A stretch of 64,000 bases of DNA from Aestuariivita sp964402685 (GTDB lineage: Bacteria > Pseudomonadota > Alphaproteobacteria > Rhodobacterales > Rhodobacteraceae). Both the position numbers and the translations under genes were made by a program. Location: assembly GCA_964402685.1 (NCBI GenBank), contig CAYODE010000001.1:1-64000 (forward strand), read 5' to 3'. The notes under the pieces are model-generated. The model saw only the letters and a list, made by a program, of their open reading frames with translations, did no database searches and was not told the DNA's origin. Of this stretch, positions 9,146 to 16,682 are shown piece after piece; within the stretch, counting starts at the first letter, position 1; each line of letters starts with the position of its first letter.

Positions 9146-9173
9146 CCCAGGGCGCGATGTCATGCGCCCTGGG
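9146..9173 (-). terminator. Hairpin downstream of the enoyl-CoA hydratase-like gene
   Basis: Perfect 10-bp stem CCCAGGGCGC/GCGCCCTGGG with an 8-nt loop, starting 6 bp after the minus-strand stop. No T-run follows on either strand, so it may be a 3' stabilising structure or a Rho-assisted end and not a classical intrinsic terminator. Confidence 0.45.
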
Positions 9174-9178
9174 TCAAA

Positions 9179-10024
9179 TCAGTTGATCTCTTGCACCTGC
9201 ATGACCAGATCGCCCCATTTGCGCTGGTTTTCGATGTCGTGCTCCAGACCCTGTTCGTCTGCGATCGTGAACCGTTTGATAGCGGGGGTTTTGCTCGTTG
9301 CCTGGTAGAGCCAATAGGCTTCGGCTTTCAGAGCCTCATCGATGGGTTTGTCTATGGATTCGTACACCATCTGCTTGCAGGCATGAATAGAGTCAGCCGG
9401 AAACTGTGCGATCCTATTAGCTAAGGCATCGACAAAGGGACCGATTTCGTCCGGCTCCAACGCCTTGTTTATCGTTCCCAGTCGTTCGGCGTCGTCGGCG
9501 TCGTAATCCTGTGCGCTCAGAATGATCTCCAACGCCTTGCCAAGACCAGTCTGACGCGCCATGCGTGACGCACCCCCACCGCAAGGAAGTATGCCCATGC
9601 CCACTTCCATTTGCATGAACTTGAATTTGCCGCGCGCGGCAAAGCGCATGTCCAACGCGAGTGCCAATTCATGTCCACCACCGCGGGCAAAGCCCTCCAA
9701 TTTGGCGATGGTTGCCTGTGGTACTTTGCTGATCCGCTCACATACGGCTTGCAAGTCCAAAAGCTGAGCATCTTCGCGCGACACCGCCTCGGTCGACATG
9801 TCTTTGAGCAATTCGGTGTCGTAATGGCACACCCAAATTTCGGGGTTCGCGGATTGAAAGATGACAACCTTGGTGTCGCGATCGCGCTCAAGACGCATGG
9901 CGAGGCTGTTGAGATCGGCCAGCATCTCTTGGCCTTGCACGTTTACAGACCCGAAATTGAAGGTGACGGTTGCGACGCTGTTTTTAACGCTGACATCAAA
10001 TGTTTGGAAATTCTCGTATTTCAT
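9179..10024 (-). CDS. Enoyl-CoA hydratase/isomerase (crotonase) family protein
   Basis: Crotonase-fold protein of 281 residues. The oxyanion-hole/glycine region is seen in LEGFARGGGHELALALDMRFAA and the second in LPCGGGASRMARQTG. The lengthy C-terminal helices (VYESIDKPIDEALKAEAYWLY) are family-like. ATG at 10024 with AAGGAG seven bases upstream is preferred to an upstream start at 10054. It is the last gene of a minus-strand set starting with the CmcJ-like oxygenase, 89 bp behind the SDR gene. The substrate is unknown; not all members use CoA esters. Confidence 0.85.
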   Translation of the reverse strand: MKYENFQTFDVSVKNSVATVTFNFGSVNVQGQEMLADLNSLAMRLERDRDTKVVIFQSANPEIWVCHYDTELLKDMSTEAVSREDAQLLDLQAVCERISKVPQATIAKLEGFARGGGHELALALDMRFAARGKFKFMQMEVGMGILPCGGGASRMARQTGLGKALEIILSAQDYDADDAERLGTINKALEPDEIGPFVDALANRIAQFPADSIHACKQMVYESIDKPIDEALKAEAYWLYQATSKTPAIKRFTIADEQGLEHDIENQRKWGDLVMQVQEIN

Positions 10025-10113
10025 TGAAGACTCCTTTTCTGATCCTCGACGCAAGACACGCGAGGTTTGAGTTGAGAAAGGTTAGGGGCGTTGCTTTTTA
10101 CAGTCCGTTTAGG

Positions 10114-10902
10114 TCATGTACCGTGATGGACGAGGGTGTCGATGGAACGCATGACCTCTGCCGCATGCGTCGGATCAAGCGCTGCGGAATGTGGATTGGC
10201 AAATGCGCCACTGTCATTGTCGAAATACGCGCCGGTTGCATCTGCGAAGCGTGATCCCAACGCGGCATCAATCAGTATATCCGCACCGACGTTTAGGTCA
10301 TTGCCCGCAACACCAAATCCTTCTTTCACCATTTTCGAGGCAAGAAGCGATCCGGGGTTCACAGCAACCATAACCGGGCCGTTGGGTAGGGATTTCGCCC
10401 ATTCGCGGGTCCAGATTGTGATGGCCAGCTTGCTTTGCGCATAGGCGTCCATGTCGGACAAGCGGACGTTCCCCTCCATAGCCTTCAGGTTCACTTTGGC
10501 CTGCGCCGCTGAGGACAGGTTCACCACCCGTCCGTCACTGGGAATAATGGGCAGCAAACGTTCGGTCAGGCGGTAGGGTGCCAGAGTATTGACGACAAAG
10601 CGGATGTCCTGGCCGTTGGCCAAAGTCGTTTCAGGCGACTTCAGAACACCCGCATTGTTGATGAGCACATCCAGCTTGTCGTGCTTTGCGCGGATGTCAT
10701 CGGCCAGCTTTTCGACAGCCGACATGTCGCTCAGATCCGCTGCAAAGACTTGCACATCACCGCCCACTTCGGCGGCAGCAGCGTCAAGTTTTGCGCTATT
10801 CCGGCCGTGCAGAAGAACGGTATGACCGGCAGCTGCCAGTTTCCTTGCCGTGAGCAGTCCAATGCCATCGGTCGAACCAGTGATCAGTATGGTTTTGGTC
10901 AT
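10114..10902 (-). CDS. Short-chain dehydrogenase/reductase (SDR)
   Basis: NAD(P)-dependent oxidoreductase of 262 residues. The Rossmann glycine motif GSTDGIG is at residues 8-14, NNAG follows VLI, the active-site serine lies in VVNLSS, and the catalytic YxxxK is in YAQSK. Length and motifs fit classical SDRs. It begins 12 bp after the LLM-class flavoprotein stop and so is probably in the same operon. No specific substrate can be read from the sequence. Confidence 0.9.
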   Translation of the reverse strand: MTKTILITGSTDGIGLLTARKLAAAGHTVLLHGRNSAKLDAAAAEVGGDVQVFAADLSDMSAVEKLADDIRAKHDKLDVLINNAGVLKSPETTLANGQDIRFVVNTLAPYRLTERLLPIIPSDGRVVNLSSAAQAKVNLKAMEGNVRLSDMDAYAQSKLAITIWTREWAKSLPNGPVMVAVNPGSLLASKMVKEGFGVAGNDLNVGADILIDAALGSRFADATGAYFDNDSGAFANPHSAALDPTHAAEVMRSIDTLVHHGT

Positions 10903-10914
10903 CCTGTGATCCTT

Positions 10915-11880
10915 CTAGGAAAAGTTGGGCAGAACGGCGTCTGCCAAAAGGTCGAGTGTTTTGTTGATAGGTGCCTGATTAAAGCGCAGGTTGAGAGCCA
11001 CATGATTCACCCCAAGCGTTTCAATGTCGCGCAGGTACTTGACCAGAGCATCCGCCCCGGATTGGAAACCCAAGTGAATTGGGCGCGGTGGAGCATCATT
11101 TTCAGTCAACAGGTCAACGTAGAGAGATTGCATCACCGGCTTGTCTGGTTGCCCAGCGGCTTTTGCCCGTGCCCGGTAATCGGATATAACTTGGCCTTGC
11201 GCGGTCGCATTGCGCGGATAGGTGATCCACCCATCCCCGTTTTGCGACACCCAGTCCGGGCTTTGTTGGCTGCCTCCGGTGATCAAAATCGGAAGACGCG
11301 TCCCCTGGGGTTTCGGTAGAAGGTCCATGCCCCCTGAAAGGTTCCCTGCTGACGAATTGAGCGTTGGGTAGGACGTGCCCATGGCGCGGATGTATTCGAC
11401 GCTCTCGCGGAACCGGTCCCCGCGATCAGCGAAGGTCCTGTTCATGGCGGGATATTCCTCGGGTCGGTCGCCCGAAGCGACACCCAAAATCAAACGCCCT
11501 TCAGACAGAACGTCGGCGGAAGCTGCTGATTTCGCGACGTGAGCCGGGTGGCGTAACGGCAGGATGATACTGCCTGTTCCCAAGGCAATGTGATCCGTCA
11601 CCGTCGCCAGCGCGCCCAGGTAAACAAAGGGGTCAAAGATCTGTCCCGTGTCGCCAAAACTAGGTACGTTGAACGGTACATCGCGGAGCCATAAGGCCGA
11701 AAATCCCAGTTCTTCGGCTCTTTGGGCTGCTTGCAAATGACCCCGCATCGATGGCTCAGCCCCAACAGCATAGGCTTCGAGAGGCAGGACAAGTCCGACA
11801 CTCAACCGTTCAGGACGGAACACTCGGTTATAGCCCGCGTTAATCTGGGGAAATGCCATGTTTTCAGTTTTGTCCAGCAT
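10915..11880 (-). CDS. LLM-class F420/flavin-dependent oxidoreductase (luciferase-like)
   Basis: Luciferase-like monooxygenase-fold enzyme of 321 residues. The N-terminal strand RLSVGLVLPLEAYA is followed by the characteristic ALWLRDVPF, then ATVTDHIALGTGSIILPLRHP and GRLILGVASGDRPEEYPA. The last two are the FMN/F420-binding segments of LLM-class enzymes. ATG at 11880 is used because AAGGA lies about 11 bases upstream and 13 bp separate it from the preceding stop. The upstream in-frame extension to 12024 lies inside the CmcJ-like gene. It probably oxidises an unknown small molecule with flavin, together with the flanking oxygenase and SDR. Confidence 0.88.
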   Translation of the reverse strand: MLDKTENMAFPQINAGYNRVFRPERLSVGLVLPLEAYAVGAEPSMRGHLQAAQRAEELGFSALWLRDVPFNVPSFGDTGQIFDPFVYLGALATVTDHIALGTGSIILPLRHPAHVAKSAASADVLSEGRLILGVASGDRPEEYPAMNRTFADRGDRFRESVEYIRAMGTSYPTLNSSAGNLSGGMDLLPKPQGTRLPILITGGSQQSPDWVSQNGDGWITYPRNATAQGQVISDYRARAKAAGQPDKPVMQSLYVDLLTENDAPPRPIHLGFQSGADALVKYLRDIETLGVNHVALNLRFNQAPINKTLDLLADAVLPNFS

Positions 11881-11893
11881 TGTCGCGTCGTCC

Positions 11894-12670
11894 TTAGTAG
11901 CGCACGAGTGTGCGGCTTTCGATGCTTTTTCGGATCGTGGTGACGTCTGGATCTTCGACCATGTCCAAGGCGCTGTGCGCAATCGACGGCAGCCCCCGGT
12001 TGTCATAGATGTTAAAGACCGCAATGTCGTCCGGGGTCATTTTGGATTGATATACCCAATCGTGGCTTGGACTGCCGACTAAGCCCATGATCTGCCCTTT
12101 GCGATCTGGGTAGATCAGATCAAGCAGGACCCAATCCTCAGCTGCGACAGAGGCAGGACGCACAAAGCCCAGAGGAGCAGAGTTGATCGGGTGATCTATA
12201 GGTCGCCATATGTTGATGAATGCGTAGTGCCCCGCCGACCATTCGTGCGCTTTTTCAGGACCCAACAGATCAGTAAGACGTTGCTCGGCGCCTTCCTTGC
12301 TGTAGTCACTATGTACATTGCGTGCAGGTTTTCGCACGGCGTTCGGGTCGTCCACTCGAACCGTATGATCAAAAACCACTACATCGCGTGCACCAAGGGT
12401 GGTTTGCAAAAACGCTAACAATTCCCTGTCATATGTGTCTTGCCAACCGGTGTTTGAGAAGTCTGTGACCCGCGATGGAACGCGAGCAAATTCGACAGCG
12501 TCCGTTTTGAAAGTCGCGGACGCTTCTGCAGCACGTACGTCGCTGACTGTGATCGGCGTAGACTTGAGTTCAGGGGAAATCAAGTTGCCCACGATGCCGC
12601 CAGCGTCAAGTTCAAATGCTTGTCGGTGTGGCTTATGCACATGGTAGTTCACTGTTGCGCTACGTGTCAT
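11894..12670 (-). CDS. CmcJ/NvfI-like 2-oxoglutarate/Fe(II) oxygenase family protein
   Basis: 258-residue protein resembling the CmcJ (cephem methoxylation) and GA4-desaturase-like family. The putative iron-binding HSDYS is in RNVHSDYSKEG (near residue 120), INIWRPI follows at mid-protein, and SHDWVYQSKMTPDDIAVFN leads into the C-terminal part. An excellent ribosome binding site (AGGAGG) lies seven bases before ATG at 12670. It is the first gene of the minus-strand operon and is divergent from a LysR regulator. Family assignment comes from pattern recognition only. The reaction is unknown, but desaturation or hydroxylation of a small acid is plausible. Confidence 0.72.
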   Translation of the reverse strand: MTRSATVNYHVHKPHRQAFELDAGGIVGNLISPELKSTPITVSDVRAAEASATFKTDAVEFARVPSRVTDFSNTGWQDTYDRELLAFLQTTLGARDVVVFDHTVRVDDPNAVRKPARNVHSDYSKEGAEQRLTDLLGPEKAHEWSAGHYAFINIWRPIDHPINSAPLGFVRPASVAAEDWVLLDLIYPDRKGQIMGLVGSPSHDWVYQSKMTPDDIAVFNIYDNRGLPSIAHSALDMVEDPDVTTIRKSIESRTLVRY

Positions 12671-12736
12671 GGATGCCTCCTATCGTCCTGTGTGTGCTGC
12701 ACATATGACTTCTAGCCATTCAGATAAAAACAGCCT

Positions 12737-12761
12737 AAATTCGGATTTAAAATTCGGATTT
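12737..12761. promoter_or_regulatory. Tandem AAATTCGGATTT repeats, candidate LysR operator
   Basis: The 12-mer AAATTCGGATTT occurs exactly twice (12737-12748 and 12750-12761) with a 13-bp period, and each copy is a weak dyad (AAAT-N4-ATTT). The second copy ends 8 bp before the LysR start codon, in the 99-bp divergent intergenic region, which fits autoregulation. Confidence 0.5.
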
Positions 12762-12769
12762 TGGATATA

Positions 12770-13696
12770 ATGGGTCTTGATACGGATGCTTTGCGCCTCT
12801 TTGTGATGGCGGCGGAACTGTTGAACATCAGTGCAGCAGGGCGACGGTTGGGCTGGGCACCAGCGGTGTCGAGCGCGAAGCTGGCCAAACTAGAGCAGTA
12901 TCTTGGATCCGAATTGCTTCATCGGACCACGCGCAAAGTTTCTCTTTCGTTGGAAGGTGCCGAGTTTCTGCCGTTCGCCCGCGAGATCATAGCTCAAGAG
13001 GATGCGGCCCTCGCTGCTTTGGGCAAGAAAACAACGACCCTGCGTGGAACCCTGCGCTTTGCTGCGCCAAGTACATTTGCGCAGCTCTACATTGCGCCAA
13101 TCCTGCCAGAGTTTCTGAAGCAGCATCCAGAAATCACGCTGGATCTGCGCTTGTCGGATGTTCCGTTTGATCTCATTGAAGGCAGCTATGACTTGGCACT
13201 TCGGAATGCGCCCTTGTTTGATACAAGCTTGAAAGGACGAAAGCTTGCAGATGATCGACGTATACTCTGTGCTGCTCCTCGATACTTGGCAGACTACGGC
13301 GTTCCAAAAACGCCAGCGGATCTGGCCTCACATACGCTGATTGCCTTCCGTGACCGCCAAGCCCGCGCTCTCAAAAGTTCTGGGGGTGCGAAAGGGGTAT
13401 TCGATCCGGCAGGGGCGAAGAACCAGATCATCATCGATGACGGCAACAGTCAGATCCGCGCAACACTCGCGGGCGCGGGCATCTCCTTGAATGCTGTTTG
13501 GAGCGTAAGTGCTGAGATTGCTGCGGGCCGTTTGATCCGGGTCTTGCCAGATTTTGAAGCTGCCGAAGACAATGTTCTTTGGTTGATTTACCCGAAATCC
13601 AACGTTCTCTCTCCGAAAGTACGGGTGTTTATGGACTTTCTGATTGCAAAAATTGGCCGGGCCCCGCCATGGGAAGCGCAAGGTGACGGCTTTTGA
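12770..13696 (+). CDS. LysR family transcriptional regulator
   Basis: LysR-type regulator of about 308 residues. The N-terminal helix-turn-helix (ALRLFVMAAELLNISAAGRR, then LEQYLGSELLHRTTRKVSL) is followed by a LysR substrate-binding domain (RGTLRFAAPSTFAQLYIAP). ATG at 12770 is preferred; a TTG nine bases upstream would fall inside the repeat block. Divergent from the CmcJ-like/LLM/SDR/crotonase operon, which it probably controls in response to a pathway intermediate. Confidence 0.92.
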   Translation: MGLDTDALRLFVMAAELLNISAAGRRLGWAPAVSSAKLAKLEQYLGSELLHRTTRKVSLSLEGAEFLPFAREIIAQEDAALAALGKKTTTLRGTLRFAAPSTFAQLYIAPILPEFLKQHPEITLDLRLSDVPFDLIEGSYDLALRNAPLFDTSLKGRKLADDRRILCAAPRYLADYGVPKTPADLASHTLIAFRDRQARALKSSGGAKGVFDPAGAKNQIIIDDGNSQIRATLAGAGISLNAVWSVSAEIAAGRLIRVLPDFEAAEDNVLWLIYPKSNVLSPKVRVFMDFLIAKIGRAPPWEAQGDGF

Positions 13697-14103
13697 TCTT
13701 TGTTCGCAAACGAACCGGTTTCAATCTACAATCATGAAGAGGTATTCGGTGGCGCTTTGTGGCGTATGTGTGTCGCGCGATGGCGTCACAACGTAATTCA
13801 GTTCCTGCGTTTCCCAATGTGCGGAATGGTACCCAGATTTAATCGGCACAACCGCAAAATGTCAGAAGCGGTGTCGTCTGTATCCTCTTGGCGTCAAAGG
13901 CATGGGCGGCGCTCGTTCAGGTATGCCCGGCTACCCGAACGATACGGTCATCGTTCTGGGTGAGAAGGGCAAAAATGCTCTTTGTTGGCGAGGCAGACAA
14001 CTATCGATGTCGCCCGCATCCAAACCCTTTCTTGGGGTTTCCGAAGCACCAAGTAACGTCGCTGCAATGGCGGCTGAACAAAGAACAACGCCCTAACTCC
14101 TTT
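13697..14103 (+). other. Gene-poor stretch before an orphan terminator
   Basis: About 400 bp between the LysR stop and a strong plus-strand terminator at 14104. No recognisable protein family is seen. One short open frame (13902-14096) ends 7 bp before the terminator and could be a small gene, the remnant of a longer one, or fortuitous, with the transcript being a small RNA. Confidence 0.4.
13902..14096 (+). CDS. Possible small protein or gene remnant, unknown
   Basis: 64-residue open frame, MGGARSGMPGYPNDTVIVLG and onward, ending in AAEQRTTP. The frame stays open upstream to 13797 without an ATG, and that extension carries cysteines in CAEWYPD and AKCQKRCRLYP. No ribosome binding site is convincing. 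The only support is its stop 7 bp before a strong plus-strand terminator that no other gene explains. It could be a remnant that lost its 5' end. Confidence 0.25.
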   Translation: MGGARSGMPGYPNDTVIVLGEKGKNALCWRGRQLSMSPASKPFLGVSEAPSNVAAMAAEQRTTP

Positions 14104-14140
14104 GGCGCCGCGACCTGTGGGTCGCGGCGCCGTTTTTGTT
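14104..14140 (+). terminator. Strong intrinsic terminator, plus strand
   Basis: Perfect 12-bp GC-rich stem GGCGCCGCGACC/GGTCGCGGCGCC with a 4-nt loop TGTG, followed by GTTTTTGTTT. The T-run is only on the plus-strand side, so it terminates rightward transcription and is not the terminator of the minus-strand protease gene. The nearest annotated plus-strand gene (LysR) ends 400 bp earlier. Confidence 0.85.
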
Positions 14141-14175
14141 TGCGAGTACGCCACTCAGTACTGGCAGCCAGTGGA

Positions 14176-15837
14176 TCAGCTTGCTTCTGGAGTCAGGATC
14201 GCCAGCGCTTCATCGATCATCTTGATGGCGCGCCGTTCCGAGGTTTTCGCATCATCCGGTTTCGGGTCCGGCGGCGGAGGTAGATCATTGCGCAGGCTGG
14301 GTAGCCCGGCCCCTTGATACTCTGCCGGCAACCCCAGGTCCGAGCAGCTCTCCTTAATTGCTTGAAAAAGTGCATTGGCCCGATCCGCGGTGCGCGGCAT
14401 ATTCCGCAACGCGTCCTTTTCCTGCAACAAGCGAGCTGCGAAGCCAGCGACATGCGGACAGGCCATCGAAGTTCCATCCCACGCTGCGTAGCTATCGCCC
14501 GGAATGGTCGAGATAATGGCGACGCCCGGTGCGCAAACGTCTACTTCTGGCCCAAAACATGTGAAGCTTGCAGCGAAGTAGTCACCCACTGCTTTATCAC
14601 TAATCCGGCTAGCATGGGCGCTGTCGGCTGGAAAACTACCTAGTTTTCCCAACGCTGCAACGGCAAGCACAGTTTCGTATTTCGCCGGGTACATCACCCC
14701 AGACGCAGAATTGCCTGTTGCCGCGATACACAGAATTCCGGCATCCCGCGCATCCAGCAGCGCGTCTTCAAAGCCTTGATCGGATCCCTTGCCGCCAAGC
14801 GACATGTTCACCACGTCGATCTGATTGTCGATGCACCAATCTATGGCTTTGATCAGCTTGGAAATCCGTGCCTGAGGAAAGACACGGTTTGCAAAAACCT
14901 TCACCCCTGGCGCAGTGCCGCCAACAATGCCAAACGCGTTGTCGACGCCGGAAACCATGCCGGTTACGTGGGTGCCATGGCCAGAACCATCATTGGTCCA
15001 GGTCGTATCCGGATCGGCGCTATCGCCAAAATCACGCCCACCTTCGGGATCCAAATCTGGATGGCTCCCGTCGATGCCGCTGTCGATAACGGCAACGCGG
15101 ACTTCAGCATTTGCGTCTGTCGGCTGGTCCAGCCCCATGTCTGCCATTCCCCAGCTTTGCAATTGCGCCTCTGGGAAGTCCTCTTGTCCAACACCTGCAC
15201 CCAGAGGAGTGATCGTTATTGTATTGACCCGCCCGGTGACCAGGGCAGGGCGCTTGACCACCCGTGACCAATATCCGCCGACTGGCTTCACGATCAGTGT
15301 GCGCAAACTGTCAAGCGTCTCCTCGAACATCGTCAGATCGACGCGGCCTTGCGCGTTGGTTAGGCCTTCATCATACCAAAGCGAGCCTTGCAGTGAGACC
15401 TTGGCGCCCGAAATCTTTTGTCCGTCTGGGCCTTGCACGCGGATCTTGAATGACAATTCCTGATCGGTGTCAGCCAGGAAATGGTTCATGGGCAAAACCA
15501 TTTGCTCGACCAGGCCATCTCTAAACTGATCATATTCGATGTCTGGCGCAATGATCAGGTTGTTGCCGTGCCGTCGCTCCATCGCTTTTTTGACATCTTC
15601 GGTCATCTCAACGACCGAGGTGTGATGACCACGGCGTGAGTTTTCCAGCCGATCGATAACACGTGCGGCCGGTTCTGCCTGACCGTCAGCAGTCTGAACT
15701 GCGAACTCCTGCGCCAGTGTTTCGATCTGTTGTTCAACATCGGCGAGGTTGATATCACCAGCGCCTTGGCCTTCGACGCCTTCGCGGCGTGGTTTCGAAA
15801 TCCGATAAATCTCTTTGCGTGAGGTGATCTCTGACAT
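14176..15837 (-). CDS. Subtilisin-like S8 serine protease without signal peptide
   Basis: 553-residue S8 peptidase with a complete triad: Asp252 in AVIDSGIDGSHPD, His287 in GHGTHVTG and Ser457 in GTSMACPHVAG, with oxyanion Asn376 in IAATGN. The first 110 residues are charged and helical. Residues about 125-215 look like an Ig-like/carboxypeptidase-regulatory beta-sandwich (GPDGQKISGAKVSLQGSLWY). No signal peptide or membrane segment is visible at the N-terminus, so it is either cytoplasmic or exported non-classically. A perfect AGGAGG precedes the ATG. It is the last gene of a three-gene operon behind the cationic cysteine peptide and a small acidic protein; processing of that peptide is an inference. 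Confidence 0.92.
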   Translation of the reverse strand: MSEITSRKEIYRISKPRREGVEGQGAGDINLADVEQQIETLAQEFAVQTADGQAEPAARVIDRLENSRRGHHTSVVEMTEDVKKAMERRHGNNLIIAPDIEYDQFRDGLVEQMVLPMNHFLADTDQELSFKIRVQGPDGQKISGAKVSLQGSLWYDEGLTNAQGRVDLTMFEETLDSLRTLIVKPVGGYWSRVVKRPALVTGRVNTITITPLGAGVGQEDFPEAQLQSWGMADMGLDQPTDANAEVRVAVIDSGIDGSHPDLDPEGGRDFGDSADPDTTWTNDGSGHGTHVTGMVSGVDNAFGIVGGTAPGVKVFANRVFPQARISKLIKAIDWCIDNQIDVVNMSLGGKGSDQGFEDALLDARDAGILCIAATGNSASGVMYPAKYETVLAVAALGKLGSFPADSAHASRISDKAVGDYFAASFTCFGPEVDVCAPGVAIISTIPGDSYAAWDGTSMACPHVAGFAARLLQEKDALRNMPRTADRANALFQAIKESCSDLGLPAEYQGAGLPSLRNDLPPPPDPKPDDAKTSERRAIKMIDEALAILTPEAS

Positions 15838-15884
15838 AGGACCCTCCTAAAATTGTCTGGTTTCTCTCAGGCGCGCCGTGGCGT

Positions 15885-16175
15885 TTAGCCGAAGAACTCT
15901 TCGATTGCCGCAAGGCGGGCCTCGATCCGGGTAAGTCTGTTGCTCAAATCGCTCCCTTCAGGATCATCTGGTGTGTCAGGGCTGTCGGTTTCAGTAACGA
16001 TGCCTTCCAACAGGTCGCGCGCTTCGCGAAGGGCGCGAACCGCTTTTTCACGCGGAGCGGTATCATCGAATGGATTGACGGCATCATCCCCATCCGTTTC
16101 CTCCATGAATGCATCCAGATAGGCCATTTGTTCGGTCAACGAACTCTGCGGTGTGATGGAATTTTGTGTCGGCAT
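15885..16175 (-). CDS. Small acidic protein of unknown function between peptide and protease genes
   Basis: 96 residues, strongly acidic (many Asp/Glu; NPFDDTAPREKA), with a central helix REKAVRALREARDLLEGIV and a C-terminal amphipathic/coiled helix LSNRLTRIEARLAAIEEFFG. No signal peptide, membrane span or known domain. Start is the ATG at 16175 with GGAA upstream; 47 bp separate it from the protease gene and 75 bp from the peptide gene. Its position and charge (opposite to the cationic peptide core) would suit a chaperone, propeptide-like partner or immunity factor, but nothing in the sequence proves this. Confidence 0.65.
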   Translation of the reverse strand: MPTQNSITPQSSLTEQMAYLDAFMEETDGDDAVNPFDDTAPREKAVRALREARDLLEGIVTETDSPDTPDDPEGSDLSNRLTRIEARLAAIEEFFG

Positions 16176-16250
16176 GAAATGTTCCAATTTGCTAAAATAA
16201 ATCCGGTGAAGGGTCGTGCGGAACACCACACGACCCCCCAGGCATAGGGC

Positions 16251-16682
16251 TTAGCTTGCGCAGGACCTGAAGCAGCGATAGGCGTCATATGCGGCCTTCA
16301 ACGCTGCTGGATACTTCTTGGCTTTGAACAATGCGACAGCTTTGGTCACTTTGCCGATGCACTTTGCGCATCCTTTGTATTTTTTGGCCATTTTGACCAG
16401 TTTGCGCAGAAGTTTCTTGACCTTGTTTTTGATCCAGTTGAAGAAAAACTCGTCAACCTCACCATCTTCACCCAGGCCCATTTCCTGGAAGCTCATGGAT
16501 GATGCCGCCATTGGAGCCAATTCGGTTCCAGCCAATTCCGCATCCAATTCGGCAATAGCATCCTCGGCGTGATCATCGGCGCTGGCCATATCAAAACCAA
16601 GCTCAGCGAATTCGGCGTCCAACTCAACCAGATCAGCTTGCAGTTCAGAATATTCTTCGGCAGTCATTTGTGTAACGGACAT
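16251..16682 (-). CDS. Candidate bacteriocin-like peptide precursor: acidic leader, cationic four-cysteine core
   Basis: 143 residues in two contrasting halves. Residues 1-79 are acidic and helical (EEYSELQADLVELDAEFAEL), with almost no basic residues. Residues 80-143 are highly basic and amphipathic (NWIKNKVKKLLRKLVKMAKK), and carry four cysteines as CAKC (105, 108) and CFRSC (137, 141), spaced as two helix-borne pairs that could be disulfide-linked into a helical hairpin. There is no Sec signal; a leader/core plan is characteristic of precursor peptides. The ATG at 16682 has TTGGAG upstream. It is first in an operon with an acidic protein and an S8 protease, a plausible maturation enzyme. 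I cannot assign a known bacteriocin class. Confidence 0.7.
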   Translation of the reverse strand: MSVTQMTAEEYSELQADLVELDAEFAELGFDMASADDHAEDAIAELDAELAGTELAPMAASSMSFQEMGLGEDGEVDEFFFNWIKNKVKKLLRKLVKMAKKYKGCAKCIGKVTKAVALFKAKKYPAALKAAYDAYRCFRSCAS

